This document shows positions 38,735 to 47,155 of a stretch of DNA of 64,000 bases, one piece after another. The notes beneath the pieces were generated by a model. It saw only the letters and a list, made by a program, of their open reading frames with translations. It was not told the DNA's origin and searched no databases. This stretch comes from Leptospira sp. WS60.C2 (GTDB taxonomy: Bacteria > Spirochaetota > Leptospiria > Leptospirales > Leptospiraceae): positions 1,386,001-1,450,000 of the forward strand of contig NZ_CP162133.1 of NCBI RefSeq assembly GCF_040833955.1, read 5' to 3'. The translations under genes and the position numbers were made by a program. Positions within the stretch are counted from its first letter, which is position 1, and the number at the start of each line of letters is the position of its first letter.

Positions 38735-39541
38735 TTAAGACAATGGTTGGTATTGGATGATCATTGCTTTGGATTTGATTTCTTTTGGCATTACAGTTTT
38801 GGATAAAACTTTTTGTAAAGAATCCCTATCTTTCGATTTACCAAGTTGGACAACAAAATATCCATTTTTTACTACGATAAAAGATTTTGCTTTGAGCTTT
38901 CCTTTGTTATCGGCTAAGAGTTGTGACAAAAAAGTTTCTGCCGATTTACGATTCGTAAAAGCAGCTAACTGAATCGTGAGAAACTTTCCGTCAACATTGG
39001 CTACCAATTTTGTTTGTGTGGGTAGTGATTGTTTTTGTTTCTCTTTTATGCGCAAGGTAGTAGAGATATTTTTTAATTTTTCCTCTTTGGGAACATAGGT
39101 GGACCTTTGTTCTTTTGACCTAGTCAAATCAACCACTTGTTGTTTGCGTTCTTCTTCCTCATCTTTGGCCGTTGAAGTTTCCATATAATAGGGATGGTTT
39201 CCGATGTCAGCCATTGGGATTTCTTGAGAGGCAATGTTATCCTTTGGTTTTGTTCCCTGTACAAGTGAGGATGCAACTTGAGTCCCTTGTGAACTTTGTG
39301 TTTGGTTGGTCTCTTCTGCTTTTTGTTTTAAAGCTTCTGGAGTAGGTAAGTTTGTATCTGTTCCTGCTGGAGAAGCAACTGCCATGTTTGGTTTTGTATA
39401 TGTTTGGTTGTCATCTGCCTTTCCCTTACCAACAGAAACACCTAAAAAGAAAATCGAAAAGAATAGGGCAAATAGAAAGAGAGATAAAACTCCAATTCTT
39501 TGTTTGTCTAAATTGATTACGTAAAATACTTTTTCTTTCAT
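38735..39541 (-). CDS. SPOR-domain membrane protein
   Basis: A 268-residue protein. One N-terminal transmembrane helix (about residues 17-37) is followed by a long polar linker (about 40-185) and a C-terminal SPOR-like domain (about 188-265, FLTIQLAAFTNRKSAETFL ... GYFVVQLGKSKDRDSLQKV). SPOR domains bind denuded peptidoglycan at division sites. It overlaps coaE by 4 bp (ATGA). Confidence 0.82.
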   Translation of the reverse strand: MKEKVFYVINLDKQRIGVLSLFLFALFFSIFFLGVSVGKGKADDNQTYTKPNMAVASPAGTDTNLPTPEALKQKAEETNQTQSSQGTQVASSLVQGTKPKDNIASQEIPMADIGNHPYYMETSTAKDEEEERKQQVVDLTRSKEQRSTYVPKEEKLKNISTTLRIKEKQKQSLPTQTKLVANVDGKFLTIQLAAFTNRKSAETFLSQLLADNKGKLKAKSFIVVKNGYFVVQLGKSKDRDSLQKVLSKTVMPKEIKSKAMIIQYQPLS

Positions 39542-40155
39542 TTTTGAATCCTTTTTTGAATTTCCTTAATTATAATTACGATTTGTTCTTTTAAGCCTTC
39601 TCTATCAGTATCGTTCGTTACGACAAAATCGGAGAGAGACTTTTTTTTCTCAATGTCCATCTGAGAGGCGGTTCTTCTTTCGAAATCGGCTTTGTCCATA
39701 CCACCCCGTGCTCTCACTCGTTCCCAATTTTGGTCTTTGGGAAGGGAAACGGTGACTGTGAAATCACAAATGGTATGTGCATCGGTTTCGAATAATAGGG
39801 GAACTTCCCAAGCAACGATACTTCCTTCTTTTTGCTCATGAAAAAACTTGAGAAACTCCTTCCTGACGATCGGGTGAAGGAGTTCGTTTAAAGCTTGCAG
39901 TTTGTTTGCGTCAGTGAAGGCAAATGCAGCGATTTTTGCTCTGTCGATCGTACCATCTTTGCCGATAATCGAGGTTCCAAAAATGGAAACTAATTCTTCT
40001 TTAATGGGGCTATCTGGTTCTGTGAACTTACGTGCGATCACATCAGAGCTGATCGTTACTGCACCTAATTCTCCAAAGATGGAAAGGGCAGTGGATTTTC
40101 CTGATCCAATCGAACCTGTGATACCAATTAAAGTTTTGTTAGAAGCAAGTGCCAC
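39538..40155 (-). CDS. coaE: Dephospho-CoA kinase
   Basis: A 205-residue P-loop kinase for the last step of CoA synthesis. It has Walker A GITGSIGSGKST near residue 11, the CoA-binding SSDVIARKF and VAWEVPLLFE, and RVRARGGMDKADFERRTASQ. Normal length. It overlaps the downstream SPOR gene, and the hydrolase gene lies 77 bp upstream on the same strand. Confidence 0.94.
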   Translation of the reverse strand: MALASNKTLIGITGSIGSGKSTALSIFGELGAVTISSDVIARKFTEPDSPIKEELVSIFGTSIIGKDGTIDRAKIAAFAFTDANKLQALNELLHPIVRKEFLKFFHEQKEGSIVAWEVPLLFETDAHTICDFTVTVSLPKDQNWERVRARGGMDKADFERRTASQMDIEKKKSLSDFVVTNDTDREGLKEQIVIIIKEIQKRIQK

Positions 40156-40232
40156 GGGTTTATAACATAAAAAACCCGTGAAAGTACAAGTATTTTTTTA
40201 TCCAGTTTTAGAAAAAAAATACTTAAGTTTTT

Positions 40233-41177
40233 TTAAGGTTGGTTTTTGTTTAGTGTTCCATTTAAAATCCAGTCTTGTACCAGTTTGGCGGACAATTTTG
40301 GATCTTCAATCATGGGAGCATGGCCCATGTTCTCTAAAAGTACAGTTTCGAGTCTTGTTTTTACTTTTTTCTTCAGAACTTCCATCACTGAGTAATGGAT
40401 GACTTTATCGTCTTTTCCCCAAATGACTAAACATGGTGCTTTGATTTGGTCCAGTTTTGATTCTAAAACATATCCTTCGTTTCGAATTTGTTTGAGAATC
40501 TGGCTGTTCCATTCTCGGTTCGCAACGGATCGTTCTGCAAAGTATGTTTTTAAGAAAGAAGGCAAATAGGGTGGTTTGACGAAGGTAAACTTGAGCAAAC
40601 GGTCAAAGTCTTCTTTGTCTTTGACAAGGAGGGGACTTTCTTTTCCTGAAAGTTCTATAGTTTGCATTTCACTAGGAACAGGGCTTTTGATCCCTGCATT
40701 GTCAAATAGGATGAGTGACTTCACTTGTTTGGGAAATTTAGCCGCAAAAATTCCGGAAATGCCCCCTCCCATTGAATTTCCTGCAATGTGAAATTCTGTT
40801 AGTCCGAGAGCCTCTGTGAATTTTTGCAATCGAATGGCCTGGGCTTCCTGGGTATAAGAGATTCCTTCTGGTTTACTTGTTTCCCCAAAACCTGGTAAAT
40901 CAGGTGCAATCACTCGAATGTTTTTTGGTAGGTGTCTAGAAAACCGTGTCCAGTGATCTTTATCGCCACCAAAGCCATGTACGACGAGAAGGGTTTCTCC
41001 GTTTCCAGGCCGTTCTATATACTTCCAAATCAATTCTTCAACAACAATCGATTTTGTATCGAGATCGGAGCGATATCTTTCTAGACTAATGCCTGTTTTG
41101 TGAAGAGTTGAGGCACAACCAAGAAGGGTGCCCAACAGAAGAAAAAGGCTAAAATTGATTTTTAAATTTGATTTCAT
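40233..41177 (-). CDS. Alpha/beta hydrolase lipoprotein
   Basis: A 314-residue hydrolase with lipoprotein signal (FLLLGTLLGCAS, Cys at about 22). The alpha/beta fold shows the oxyanion HGFGGDKDHWTRF, nucleophile GNSMGGG, an Asp in WGKDDKV and final His in GHAPMIEDP, so the triad is complete. It resembles the esterase, lipase and C-C hydrolase group. The substrate cannot be named. A monocistronic location is likely. Confidence 0.87.
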   Translation of the reverse strand: MKSNLKINFSLFLLLGTLLGCASTLHKTGISLERYRSDLDTKSIVVEELIWKYIERPGNGETLLVVHGFGGDKDHWTRFSRHLPKNIRVIAPDLPGFGETSKPEGISYTQEAQAIRLQKFTEALGLTEFHIAGNSMGGGISGIFAAKFPKQVKSLILFDNAGIKSPVPSEMQTIELSGKESPLLVKDKEDFDRLLKFTFVKPPYLPSFLKTYFAERSVANREWNSQILKQIRNEGYVLESKLDQIKAPCLVIWGKDDKVIHYSVMEVLKKKVKTRLETVLLENMGHAPMIEDPKLSAKLVQDWILNGTLNKNQP

Positions 41178-41207
41178 TTTTGTCCTTACAAAAAATGCAA
41201 AGGTTCG

Positions 41208-41235
41208 TTGACACGGGGCTACGAAAAAATACTTT
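41208..41235 (+). promoter_or_regulatory. Promoter of tRNA-Phe
   Basis: A perfect -35 TTGACA (41208-41213), 16-bp spacer and a -10 TACTTT (41230-41235) that matches the consensus only partly. The predicted start is about 6 bp before the mature tRNA. Confidence 0.6.
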
Positions 41236-41247
41236 GGTCGTAACCGA

Positions 41248-41320
<73 letters not shown>

Positions 41321-41327
41321 AGGTTAC

Positions 41328-41585
41328 CTATTTTCCTGCCTTTCTCTCTTCTCCCATAGACCAAAGACCTAAAAACTCGTTCTCTTCTACCTTTTTGCAA
41401 AGTTCAGGTTTGTACAGTTTTTTTACGGGTGGTTTGGGATAGATGTGAATTTCATCATTATCTGGAATGAAGGTAAGCATTCGTAGGATTGTATCTTGAC
41501 CTTCAATTTCATACATGGTATAGGACATACCTTTGGATGGAATGATTTGGGATGTTTCCAAATACTTGCGAGCTGTGTCTGACAT
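41328..41585 (-). CDS. Small hypothetical protein
   Basis: An 85-residue soluble protein with no recognised motif. It has a possible beta-rich middle (YTMYEIEGQDTILRMLTFIP) and Lys-rich end. The gene follows the MocR gene by 36 bp on the same strand, so it may be co-transcribed. Its stop lies 7 bp from the tRNA-Phe end on the other strand. Confidence 0.55.
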   Translation of the reverse strand: MSDTARKYLETSQIIPSKGMSYTMYEIEGQDTILRMLTFIPDNDEIHIYPKPPVKKLYKPELCKKVEENEFLGLWSMGEERKAGK

Positions 41586-41621
41586 AATCCTAAAGTTGTT
41601 TCAGGTTTCCTTTAGGAGCAA

Positions 41622-43046
41622 CTAAAAAGTTTGTTTTCTCTTTCCATTTTTCTGAAAACGTTTTGCAAAGAGAGAGAGTTTCTCTAAGATTTTGGGAGAA
41701 CGGCCAACAGATACGTTGAGTCGAAAATAACGGTTCCAATGTTTGGATAGCCCAAATAAAGAACCAGGCGCGATGGTTAAACCTATCTTTTTTGCTTCCA
41801 TCAATACCTTATCACCATCTAACGATGATTCTATCCATAATACAAAACCTCCATCTGGTTGGGTAATCCTCAGTTGACCATCACTATGAGTCACTAGTAA
41901 ATTGAAATATTCCTGACTCAATGATTTGTATTCTAATCTTAATTTTTTTAAATGTTTCTCGTAATTTTGTTTTTTTAAAAATTCCATGATTCCAATTTGA
42001 GTTGGATGGTTTTCTGAAATTTTAAAAGCTCTTGCAATTTTGGAAACAGACTGAATTCCCTTTTTTGATGTCACCCAACCAATCCTTAACCCTGGTGACA
42101 GTGTTTTGGAAAACGAAGCACATAAAAAAGCCTTTGGACCTTCCTTTTCCTCACTAAAAAAACTAACCAATGGTCTTGGTCTCGTTTTTCCAAAATATAT
42201 ATCTCCGTAAATATCATCTTCTATCAAATGAATTCCATATACATAACATAGATTGGCTAAACTTTGTTTGGTTTCGTCTTTAAGTAAAATTCCATTGGGA
42301 TTGTTAAAATTTGCAGCAAACAAAAATACCTTTGGTTTATGACGTTTGATGAGTTTTTCAAATTCAGAAAGATTCACACCCTCATTTTCTCGATACGGAA
42401 TTTCTACGACTTTTAGTTTTAAGGTTTCGAGAATTTGAAAGAGTCCCACGTAAATTGGTGAAGGAACAATCACTGTATCTCCAGGAGAGGTAACAGAAAA
42501 CAAGGAATAGGTGATGGCTTCCGTACAACCGGTTGTGATTTGAACATGACCTGCATTCACACGGTATCCAGAAATGGAAGTGCGTTTTGATATCCATTCT
42601 CGAAGATACGGATAACCTTGTAAGTCTCCGTAGCGATAAATCTCTTTGTGTTGGAATGCTTTTTTAAACGCAGTATCTAATTCTTTTAAAGGTAGGTAGT
42701 GATCGGAAGGGATCGCTGCTCCGAAGGAAATTAATTTTGGATCCATAACGGTTCTCATGATTTGTTGGATCCGATCATCTGCTTCAACGGATTCGTAAAA
42801 TTCATTTTGTGGTCCAAGAATGAGTGAGTTTATTTGTGGTTGTACGTAAAACCCTGACTTGTTTTGAACGTAAATATAACCTTCTTCTTCTAAAATTCGA
42901 TACGCTTCCTTTGCTGTGGACAAACTACAAGATTTAAGCAATTGGATTTCTCTGAGAGAAGGAATTTTTTCATTTTCTGCATAATGACCCAAACGAATGT
43001 CTTTGATTAAATCTTCTGCTAATTGTTCGTATTTGGTTTCTTTCAT
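41622..43046 (-). CDS. MocR-type GntR/aminotransferase regulator
   Basis: A 474-residue protein with a GntR winged helix (about residues 1-68: KIPSLREIQLLKSCSLSTA with YRILEEEGYIYV) fused to a fold I aminotransferase domain. PLP residues are visible: NFNNPNG, EDDIYGDIYF and the lysine motif ASFSKTLSPGLRIGWV. MocR proteins bind PLP or an amine and switch transcription. ATG 43046 (MKETKYEQ) is used; the frame extends to 43070. It faces an aminotransferase gene across 66 bp holding ATCTGTAT repeats, so the pair is probably regulator and target. Confidence 0.88.
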   Translation of the reverse strand: MKETKYEQLAEDLIKDIRLGHYAENEKIPSLREIQLLKSCSLSTAKEAYRILEEEGYIYVQNKSGFYVQPQINSLILGPQNEFYESVEADDRIQQIMRTVMDPKLISFGAAIPSDHYLPLKELDTAFKKAFQHKEIYRYGDLQGYPYLREWISKRTSISGYRVNAGHVQITTGCTEAITYSLFSVTSPGDTVIVPSPIYVGLFQILETLKLKVVEIPYRENEGVNLSEFEKLIKRHKPKVFLFAANFNNPNGILLKDETKQSLANLCYVYGIHLIEDDIYGDIYFGKTRPRPLVSFFSEEKEGPKAFLCASFSKTLSPGLRIGWVTSKKGIQSVSKIARAFKISENHPTQIGIMEFLKKQNYEKHLKKLRLEYKSLSQEYFNLLVTHSDGQLRITQPDGGFVLWIESSLDGDKVLMEAKKIGLTIAPGSLFGLSKHWNRYFRLNVSVGRSPKILEKLSLFAKRFQKNGKRKQTF

Positions 43047-43076
43047 CTGTATACGTATAGTTAGTAACATCTGTAT
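43045..43076. promoter_or_regulatory. Candidate MocR operator with ATCTGTAT direct repeats
   Basis: Two exact ATCTGTAT copies at 43045-43052 and 43069-43076, 24 bp apart (start to start), in the divergent promoter between the MocR gene and aminotransferase. The first overlaps the MocR start codon. A TATACGTATA palindrome lies at the first copy. Direct repeats are typical of MocR sites such as those of GabR. Confidence 0.5.
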
Positions 43077-43112
43077 CTAGACAGACTTTTATCTTTTTGC
43101 TACTGTATTTCT

Positions 43113-44306
43113 ATGGGAACAAATCTTACAAACTTATTTTTAGCCAAAAGGACTAAATCGATCCGAACTTCTATCATTCGTGAAATATTAAAAATCACTG
43201 TAAAAGATTCTGAGTTTCTTTCATTTGCAGGAGGACTTCCAAACCCCAACTTATTGCCAAGCGAATTAATCCAACTTGCGACAGAAAAAACTATGTCTTT
43301 CAATCGCTCGGAAGCACTTCAGTATGGAGATTCGAATGGTTATCGTAACCTACGATCTCAAATCTTAGAACGATTTTTGGATTTGAAAGACCTGGATTTA
43401 GATTCGATCTGCATCACACACGGATCCCAACAATCATTGGACATTTTGGGAAAACTTTTGATGGATGAAGAAACAAATGTTTTATTGGAAGACCCAACGT
43501 ATCTCGGAGCGCTTCAGGCATTTTCTCCTTATGAGCCAAAGATGTTTTCTCTTTCTTTGGAAGCAGACGGACCTGATCTTTTAGAATTGGAAACGATTCT
43601 ATCCAAAGATAAAATACATTGTTTTTACTGTAATCCGAGTTACCAAAATCCCTCTACTAACACTTGGTCCATTGCAAAACGAAAACAAGTTGCCTCTCTA
43701 CTGGATGAATACGGTGTGATTCTCATTGAAGATGAAGCATACAAATATTTAGATTTTAGTGGGGAAGTGTTCCCTTCCATCGCTTCATTTCGTAAAAATC
43801 TAGATTTAACATTTGTTTTAGGAAGTTTCTCTAAGATCATCTCTCCTGGGTTTCGTTTGGGTTGGACAGTGGTGCCAAAGAGCTATCAAAAATATTTTAC
43901 AGCGATCAAACAAGGAAATGATTTGAATTCCAATCAATATTCACAAATTGTAATGGATCATCTTTTGTCGAATCTAAACATCGATACGCATTTAGCAAAA
44001 ATCCAAATGTATTATCGAAAACAAAAAGAACATATGCGTTTTTGTTTAGCCAAGTATCTTCCGGAAGTTACGTATCATGACCCACTTGGTGGTATGTTTC
44101 TTTGGGTAAACTTTCCTTTTGTATCGGAAGGTGAGTTTATGGAAAAAATGATGGAAAAAAAGGTGGTGATGGTGCCAGGAAATGAGTTTCGTTTGTTTGG
44201 AATCGAATCTGTTTTTTTCCGCATGAATTTTAGTTTTTTGGGAGAAGTCGAAATGGAAGAAGGGATAAGACGGATGGCTTCTGTATATCACGACATAATT
44301 ACGTAA
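43113..44306 (+). CDS. PLP-dependent aminotransferase (class I/II, LysN-like)
   Basis: A 397-residue aminotransferase. It has SFAGGLPNPNLLP, LQYGDSNGYRNLR, THGSQQSLDILGKLL, CNPSYQNPS and ILIEDEAYKYL; the PLP lysine is K241 in GSFSKIISPGFRLGW. This profile fits the 2-aminoadipate/multi-substrate aminotransferase group. The gene diverges from the MocR regulator. The amino donor is unknown; alpha-aminoadipate, aromatic or branched-chain amino acids are possible. Confidence 0.87.
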   Translation: MGTNLTNLFLAKRTKSIRTSIIREILKITVKDSEFLSFAGGLPNPNLLPSELIQLATEKTMSFNRSEALQYGDSNGYRNLRSQILERFLDLKDLDLDSICITHGSQQSLDILGKLLMDEETNVLLEDPTYLGALQAFSPYEPKMFSLSLEADGPDLLELETILSKDKIHCFYCNPSYQNPSTNTWSIAKRKQVASLLDEYGVILIEDEAYKYLDFSGEVFPSIASFRKNLDLTFVLGSFSKIISPGFRLGWTVVPKSYQKYFTAIKQGNDLNSNQYSQIVMDHLLSNLNIDTHLAKIQMYYRKQKEHMRFCLAKYLPEVTYHDPLGGMFLWVNFPFVSEGEFMEKMMEKKVVMVPGNEFRLFGIESVFFRMNFSFLGEVEMEEGIRRMASVYHDIIT

Positions 44307-44362
44307 CATGCGTATAGTAAAAATAGATTGACAGTATCTAATCTTATGTTTACTTAATATTT

Positions 44363-44518
44363 ATGAAGCCTGCTGTCACCAAAGCTTTACACCCCAAATT
44401 TTCTGTTTTGAGTCTAGAAGAAAAATTGGAAATTCTCAAAGAAGATCCAAACTTTCGAATGCTCGTGGAGCAAATGTACCAAAACTATAAGGAAAATCGT
44501 TCCACTGTGATTCTTTGA
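44363..44518 (+). CDS. Small hypothetical protein, 51 aa
   Basis: Reads MKPAVTKALHPKF to NRSTVIL and stops at TGA 44516. It is Lys/Glu-rich and probably helical (EEKLEILKEDPNFRMLVEQM). A consensus -35 TTGACA lies at 44328 but no good -10 or ribosome site is seen. The stretch sits between the aminotransferase and a hypothetical gene with little other room. Reading frame alone is weak support. Confidence 0.45.
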   Translation: MKPAVTKALHPKFSVLSLEEKLEILKEDPNFRMLVEQMYQNYKENRSTVIL

Positions 44519-44568
44519 TTTGCGTCTCTTTCCATGGCATGTTTCTATGGAAGGAAAAGCAGGTACTT

Positions 44569-44997
44569 ATGAATTTAGATCTTACACCGCAAGAAGCAAA
44601 ACAACTTTTGGATGCATTAACAGTCTTTGAATGGGTGAGTAACTCTCCTCATGAAGAGTCTGATCCAACAGTAGACGGATTTTTGCAATCCTTCCTCGGA
44701 AAACTCTCCAAATCTTTGGAAAACAGTCCCATCGTTTCAGAGAATGGTATGTTTACAGTTGCTGAAGAATACTTCCAAGAAGTCTTTGAATCGTATATCG
44801 AACCATACAATGACGATGTATTCTGGACAGAACTTACAACAGAACTGGCCCAAAGGGATCTCGAACTTTCTATGTCCGAAAAAGAATTGGAAGCTTTAGC
44901 GCCTGAAGCCTATGAAACAAAGGTCGCAAAAGAAGCAGAAAAATACGATGCTGAGTTTGAGAAAAACGGAGTGGATCGTTTGTTTCTAAAAAAGTAA
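44569..44997 (+). CDS. Hypothetical acidic protein
   Basis: A 142-residue, strongly acidic soluble protein with many Glu/Leu pairs and no signal peptide. ATG 44569 is chosen because AGG precedes it by 5 bp; the frame opens at 44515. No domain recognised. It is convergent with the phosphatase gene 24 bp away. Confidence 0.6.
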   Translation: MNLDLTPQEAKQLLDALTVFEWVSNSPHEESDPTVDGFLQSFLGKLSKSLENSPIVSENGMFTVAEEYFQEVFESYIEPYNDDVFWTELTTELAQRDLELSMSEKELEALAPEAYETKVAKEAEKYDAEFEKNGVDRLFLKK

Positions 44998-45021
44998 ATC
45001 GTTTGGAGAAAGAAGAGTAAA

Positions 45022-47118
45022 TCATCCAATTTTGCTTGGATTCGATTCTTTTTTCTCCCATTCTATGAGCATCACTGTTTGGTCATCTTCTTGGTCTTCT
45101 CTACCTTGGAACAAGAACAATTGGATGATAAGCTCGCTTAACACGCGTTCTGATTCTTTGTGACTAAAATCAGAGAGAATTTTTTGGATGCGGTCCATAC
45201 CAAATTCTTCTCTCGCTTCATTTTTTTGTTCTAAGATACCGTCTGTAAAGAGTAAGATTCGATCCCCTTCCATTATCTTAAATTGTTTTTGTGTATAAGG
45301 TTGGTCTTTTTTGAGACCTATGATATTACCCGTGCGATTGAGAATGATATGATTTCCCTCTGAGATAAAAATTTGGTTGGGATGACCTGCAGAGGAATAA
45401 TAAACCGTTTTCGTTTTCGTATCAATATCCAATAAAAAGCCAGAAAAAACAATCTTCAGACCAGCAAATTTGTTTTGGATTTTTTGATTCAAATGGTTCA
45501 TCAAATCATCGGTTTTGGTGACAAAACGTTTGATGGCTTCGTATTCGGATTTGATTGCCATGGTGTAAAGTGCGGCTTGGATCCCATGACCAGTTGCATC
45601 CGCGATAAAAAAACGTACCGTACCATTGTCCAATTCAAAGAGATCATAAAAATCTCCGCCCACTTCCTCTTGTGGTTGAAAGTAAAGATTGATTTTGAAT
45701 GGATCAAATTTGATTCCGTCAGAAGGAAGGATCTTCTGTTGGATTTTTTTGGCTAGAAGCAAATCCTTTCGAATTCGATTGAGTGAGTAGTTCAATTGGT
45801 AGGTTCGTTCTGAAACGATTTGCTCCAAGTTTTCGGTTACTGCCAGAAGAGATTCGTTGCTAATTTTTAAACTTTCCGCAAGTTCTTCTGCTCTGACAAA
45901 GGCATTTGCAATTCGACTCGAAAGGATGAGAGACTGGATAAATATAAAACACAATAATGCGTAGGGAGTGAGTCCAATTCCTCTGCTGTTTAAACTGTGT
46001 TTCAAAATATCAAAGGAAACAGAAAAGGCGAGTATCAGAAGTCCAATGAGAAACAATTTGGAATTGGGACGTGAGTTGATCACTGCTTTCAAATTGATAT
46101 GGATCACATAACCAATGATAAGAAACGCTAAGATTTGGAAGCCGTAGAGTAAAATGGTAAAAACGGAAATGGGCAAAAATAAAGTGAGCGAAAAAAGAAA
46201 ACTCGCAATCAATGCACGGCGAACATGTTTTCGTTTTGATTCTTTTGGAAATAGAGAATGAATGAAGAGTAAAAATGTGGGAACAGCAAAATAATAAGAG
46301 GCAAACTCAATTCGGAATGCTGTTGGCCAATGGAAATTCGGAAAGAGTTCGAGTACATACCGTTCTCCAGTAAAAGCCAGTCGTATCCCCAGTAAAAAAC
46401 AAAAGATTGCAAAGTAAAAGATCGCCTTTTCTTTTCGTTTGTAGAAATACAATCCAAAGTGATACAAACCGATGAGAGAGAGGGCTCCGAGTAAAAACAA
46501 TTCTCTGGCATTCGAAAACATTTTTTCTCGATCCAGTGCGTATTTATTTCCTAAGATGGGATAACCCCAAAACCCACCAAAATTGTTATCATAATTTGCG
46601 ATATGAAAAACAAGTTCAATCACTTCGGAATCTGGAATGAGTGTGTAGTATTTGGATTTGATACGTGGTGTATCATCAAATCGATTAATCCCAGGTTTTC
46701 CTTGTCCACCAATCAGAACTCCATTCGCAAAAAATCGATATGAGGAAGCAATGTCAGGAATATAGATTCTTAATTCTTGCCCTACCGTTTGTTTGTTTAA
46801 ATGAATGAACGCGCGTAAGGTGACTTTACCGGTTCTTGGGAGTTCGATCCCACCAAATTCTTCCTCTTGCCAGGAACTAGGAATGGCAAGGTAACCTGTG
46901 AGTTCTTTTTTACCATGGAAAGGAGGATAGTGAAATTCACCAAAGTACAACTCCCATTCTCCTTGTAAGTCGATGGTTGTACTTTCTTTGAATGTGACTT
47001 CCGTGAGATCTAAAACACCTTGGCGAAAGACATAGTTTCTTCCGATATCAATATTTTGACATTGGATATGGAACAAGGTTACGGCCCCAAACACCATAAC
47101 CAAAAATATCTTTCGCAT
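45022..47118 (-). CDS. 7TMR-DISM receptor with SpoIIE/PP2C phosphatase
   Basis: A 698-residue membrane signalling protein. After a signal segment it has an extracellular 7TMR-DISMED2-like domain (IDLQGEWELYFGEFHYPP, then PGINRFDDTPRIKS), seven transmembrane helices (about residues 205-400), a coiled linker and a C-terminal PP2C/SpoIIE domain with metal residues in EVGGDFYDL, FFIADATGHGIQAAL and ILLFTDGILE. Such receptors sense small molecules outside and control phosphatase activity inside. ATG 47118 is used; 47142 is also possible. Upstream lies a radical SAM gene, 37 bp away. Confidence 0.87.
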   Translation of the reverse strand: MRKIFLVMVFGAVTLFHIQCQNIDIGRNYVFRQGVLDLTEVTFKESTTIDLQGEWELYFGEFHYPPFHGKKELTGYLAIPSSWQEEEFGGIELPRTGKVTLRAFIHLNKQTVGQELRIYIPDIASSYRFFANGVLIGGQGKPGINRFDDTPRIKSKYYTLIPDSEVIELVFHIANYDNNFGGFWGYPILGNKYALDREKMFSNARELFLLGALSLIGLYHFGLYFYKRKEKAIFYFAIFCFLLGIRLAFTGERYVLELFPNFHWPTAFRIEFASYYFAVPTFLLFIHSLFPKESKRKHVRRALIASFLFSLTLFLPISVFTILLYGFQILAFLIIGYVIHINLKAVINSRPNSKLFLIGLLILAFSVSFDILKHSLNSRGIGLTPYALLCFIFIQSLILSSRIANAFVRAEELAESLKISNESLLAVTENLEQIVSERTYQLNYSLNRIRKDLLLAKKIQQKILPSDGIKFDPFKINLYFQPQEEVGGDFYDLFELDNGTVRFFIADATGHGIQAALYTMAIKSEYEAIKRFVTKTDDLMNHLNQKIQNKFAGLKIVFSGFLLDIDTKTKTVYYSSAGHPNQIFISEGNHIILNRTGNIIGLKKDQPYTQKQFKIMEGDRILLFTDGILEQKNEAREEFGMDRIQKILSDFSHKESERVLSELIIQLFLFQGREDQEDDQTVMLIEWEKKESNPSKIG

Positions 47119-47155
47119 GAGCTTTACTTTAGTTCCATCCATGGATGGGAAAGAA

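Noticed and set aside
44328..44360. TTGACA with downstream AT-rich sequence before the 51-codon frame
   Set aside because: The -35 is perfect but no -10 has acceptable spacing (11 or 21 bp), so it is not listed as a promoter.
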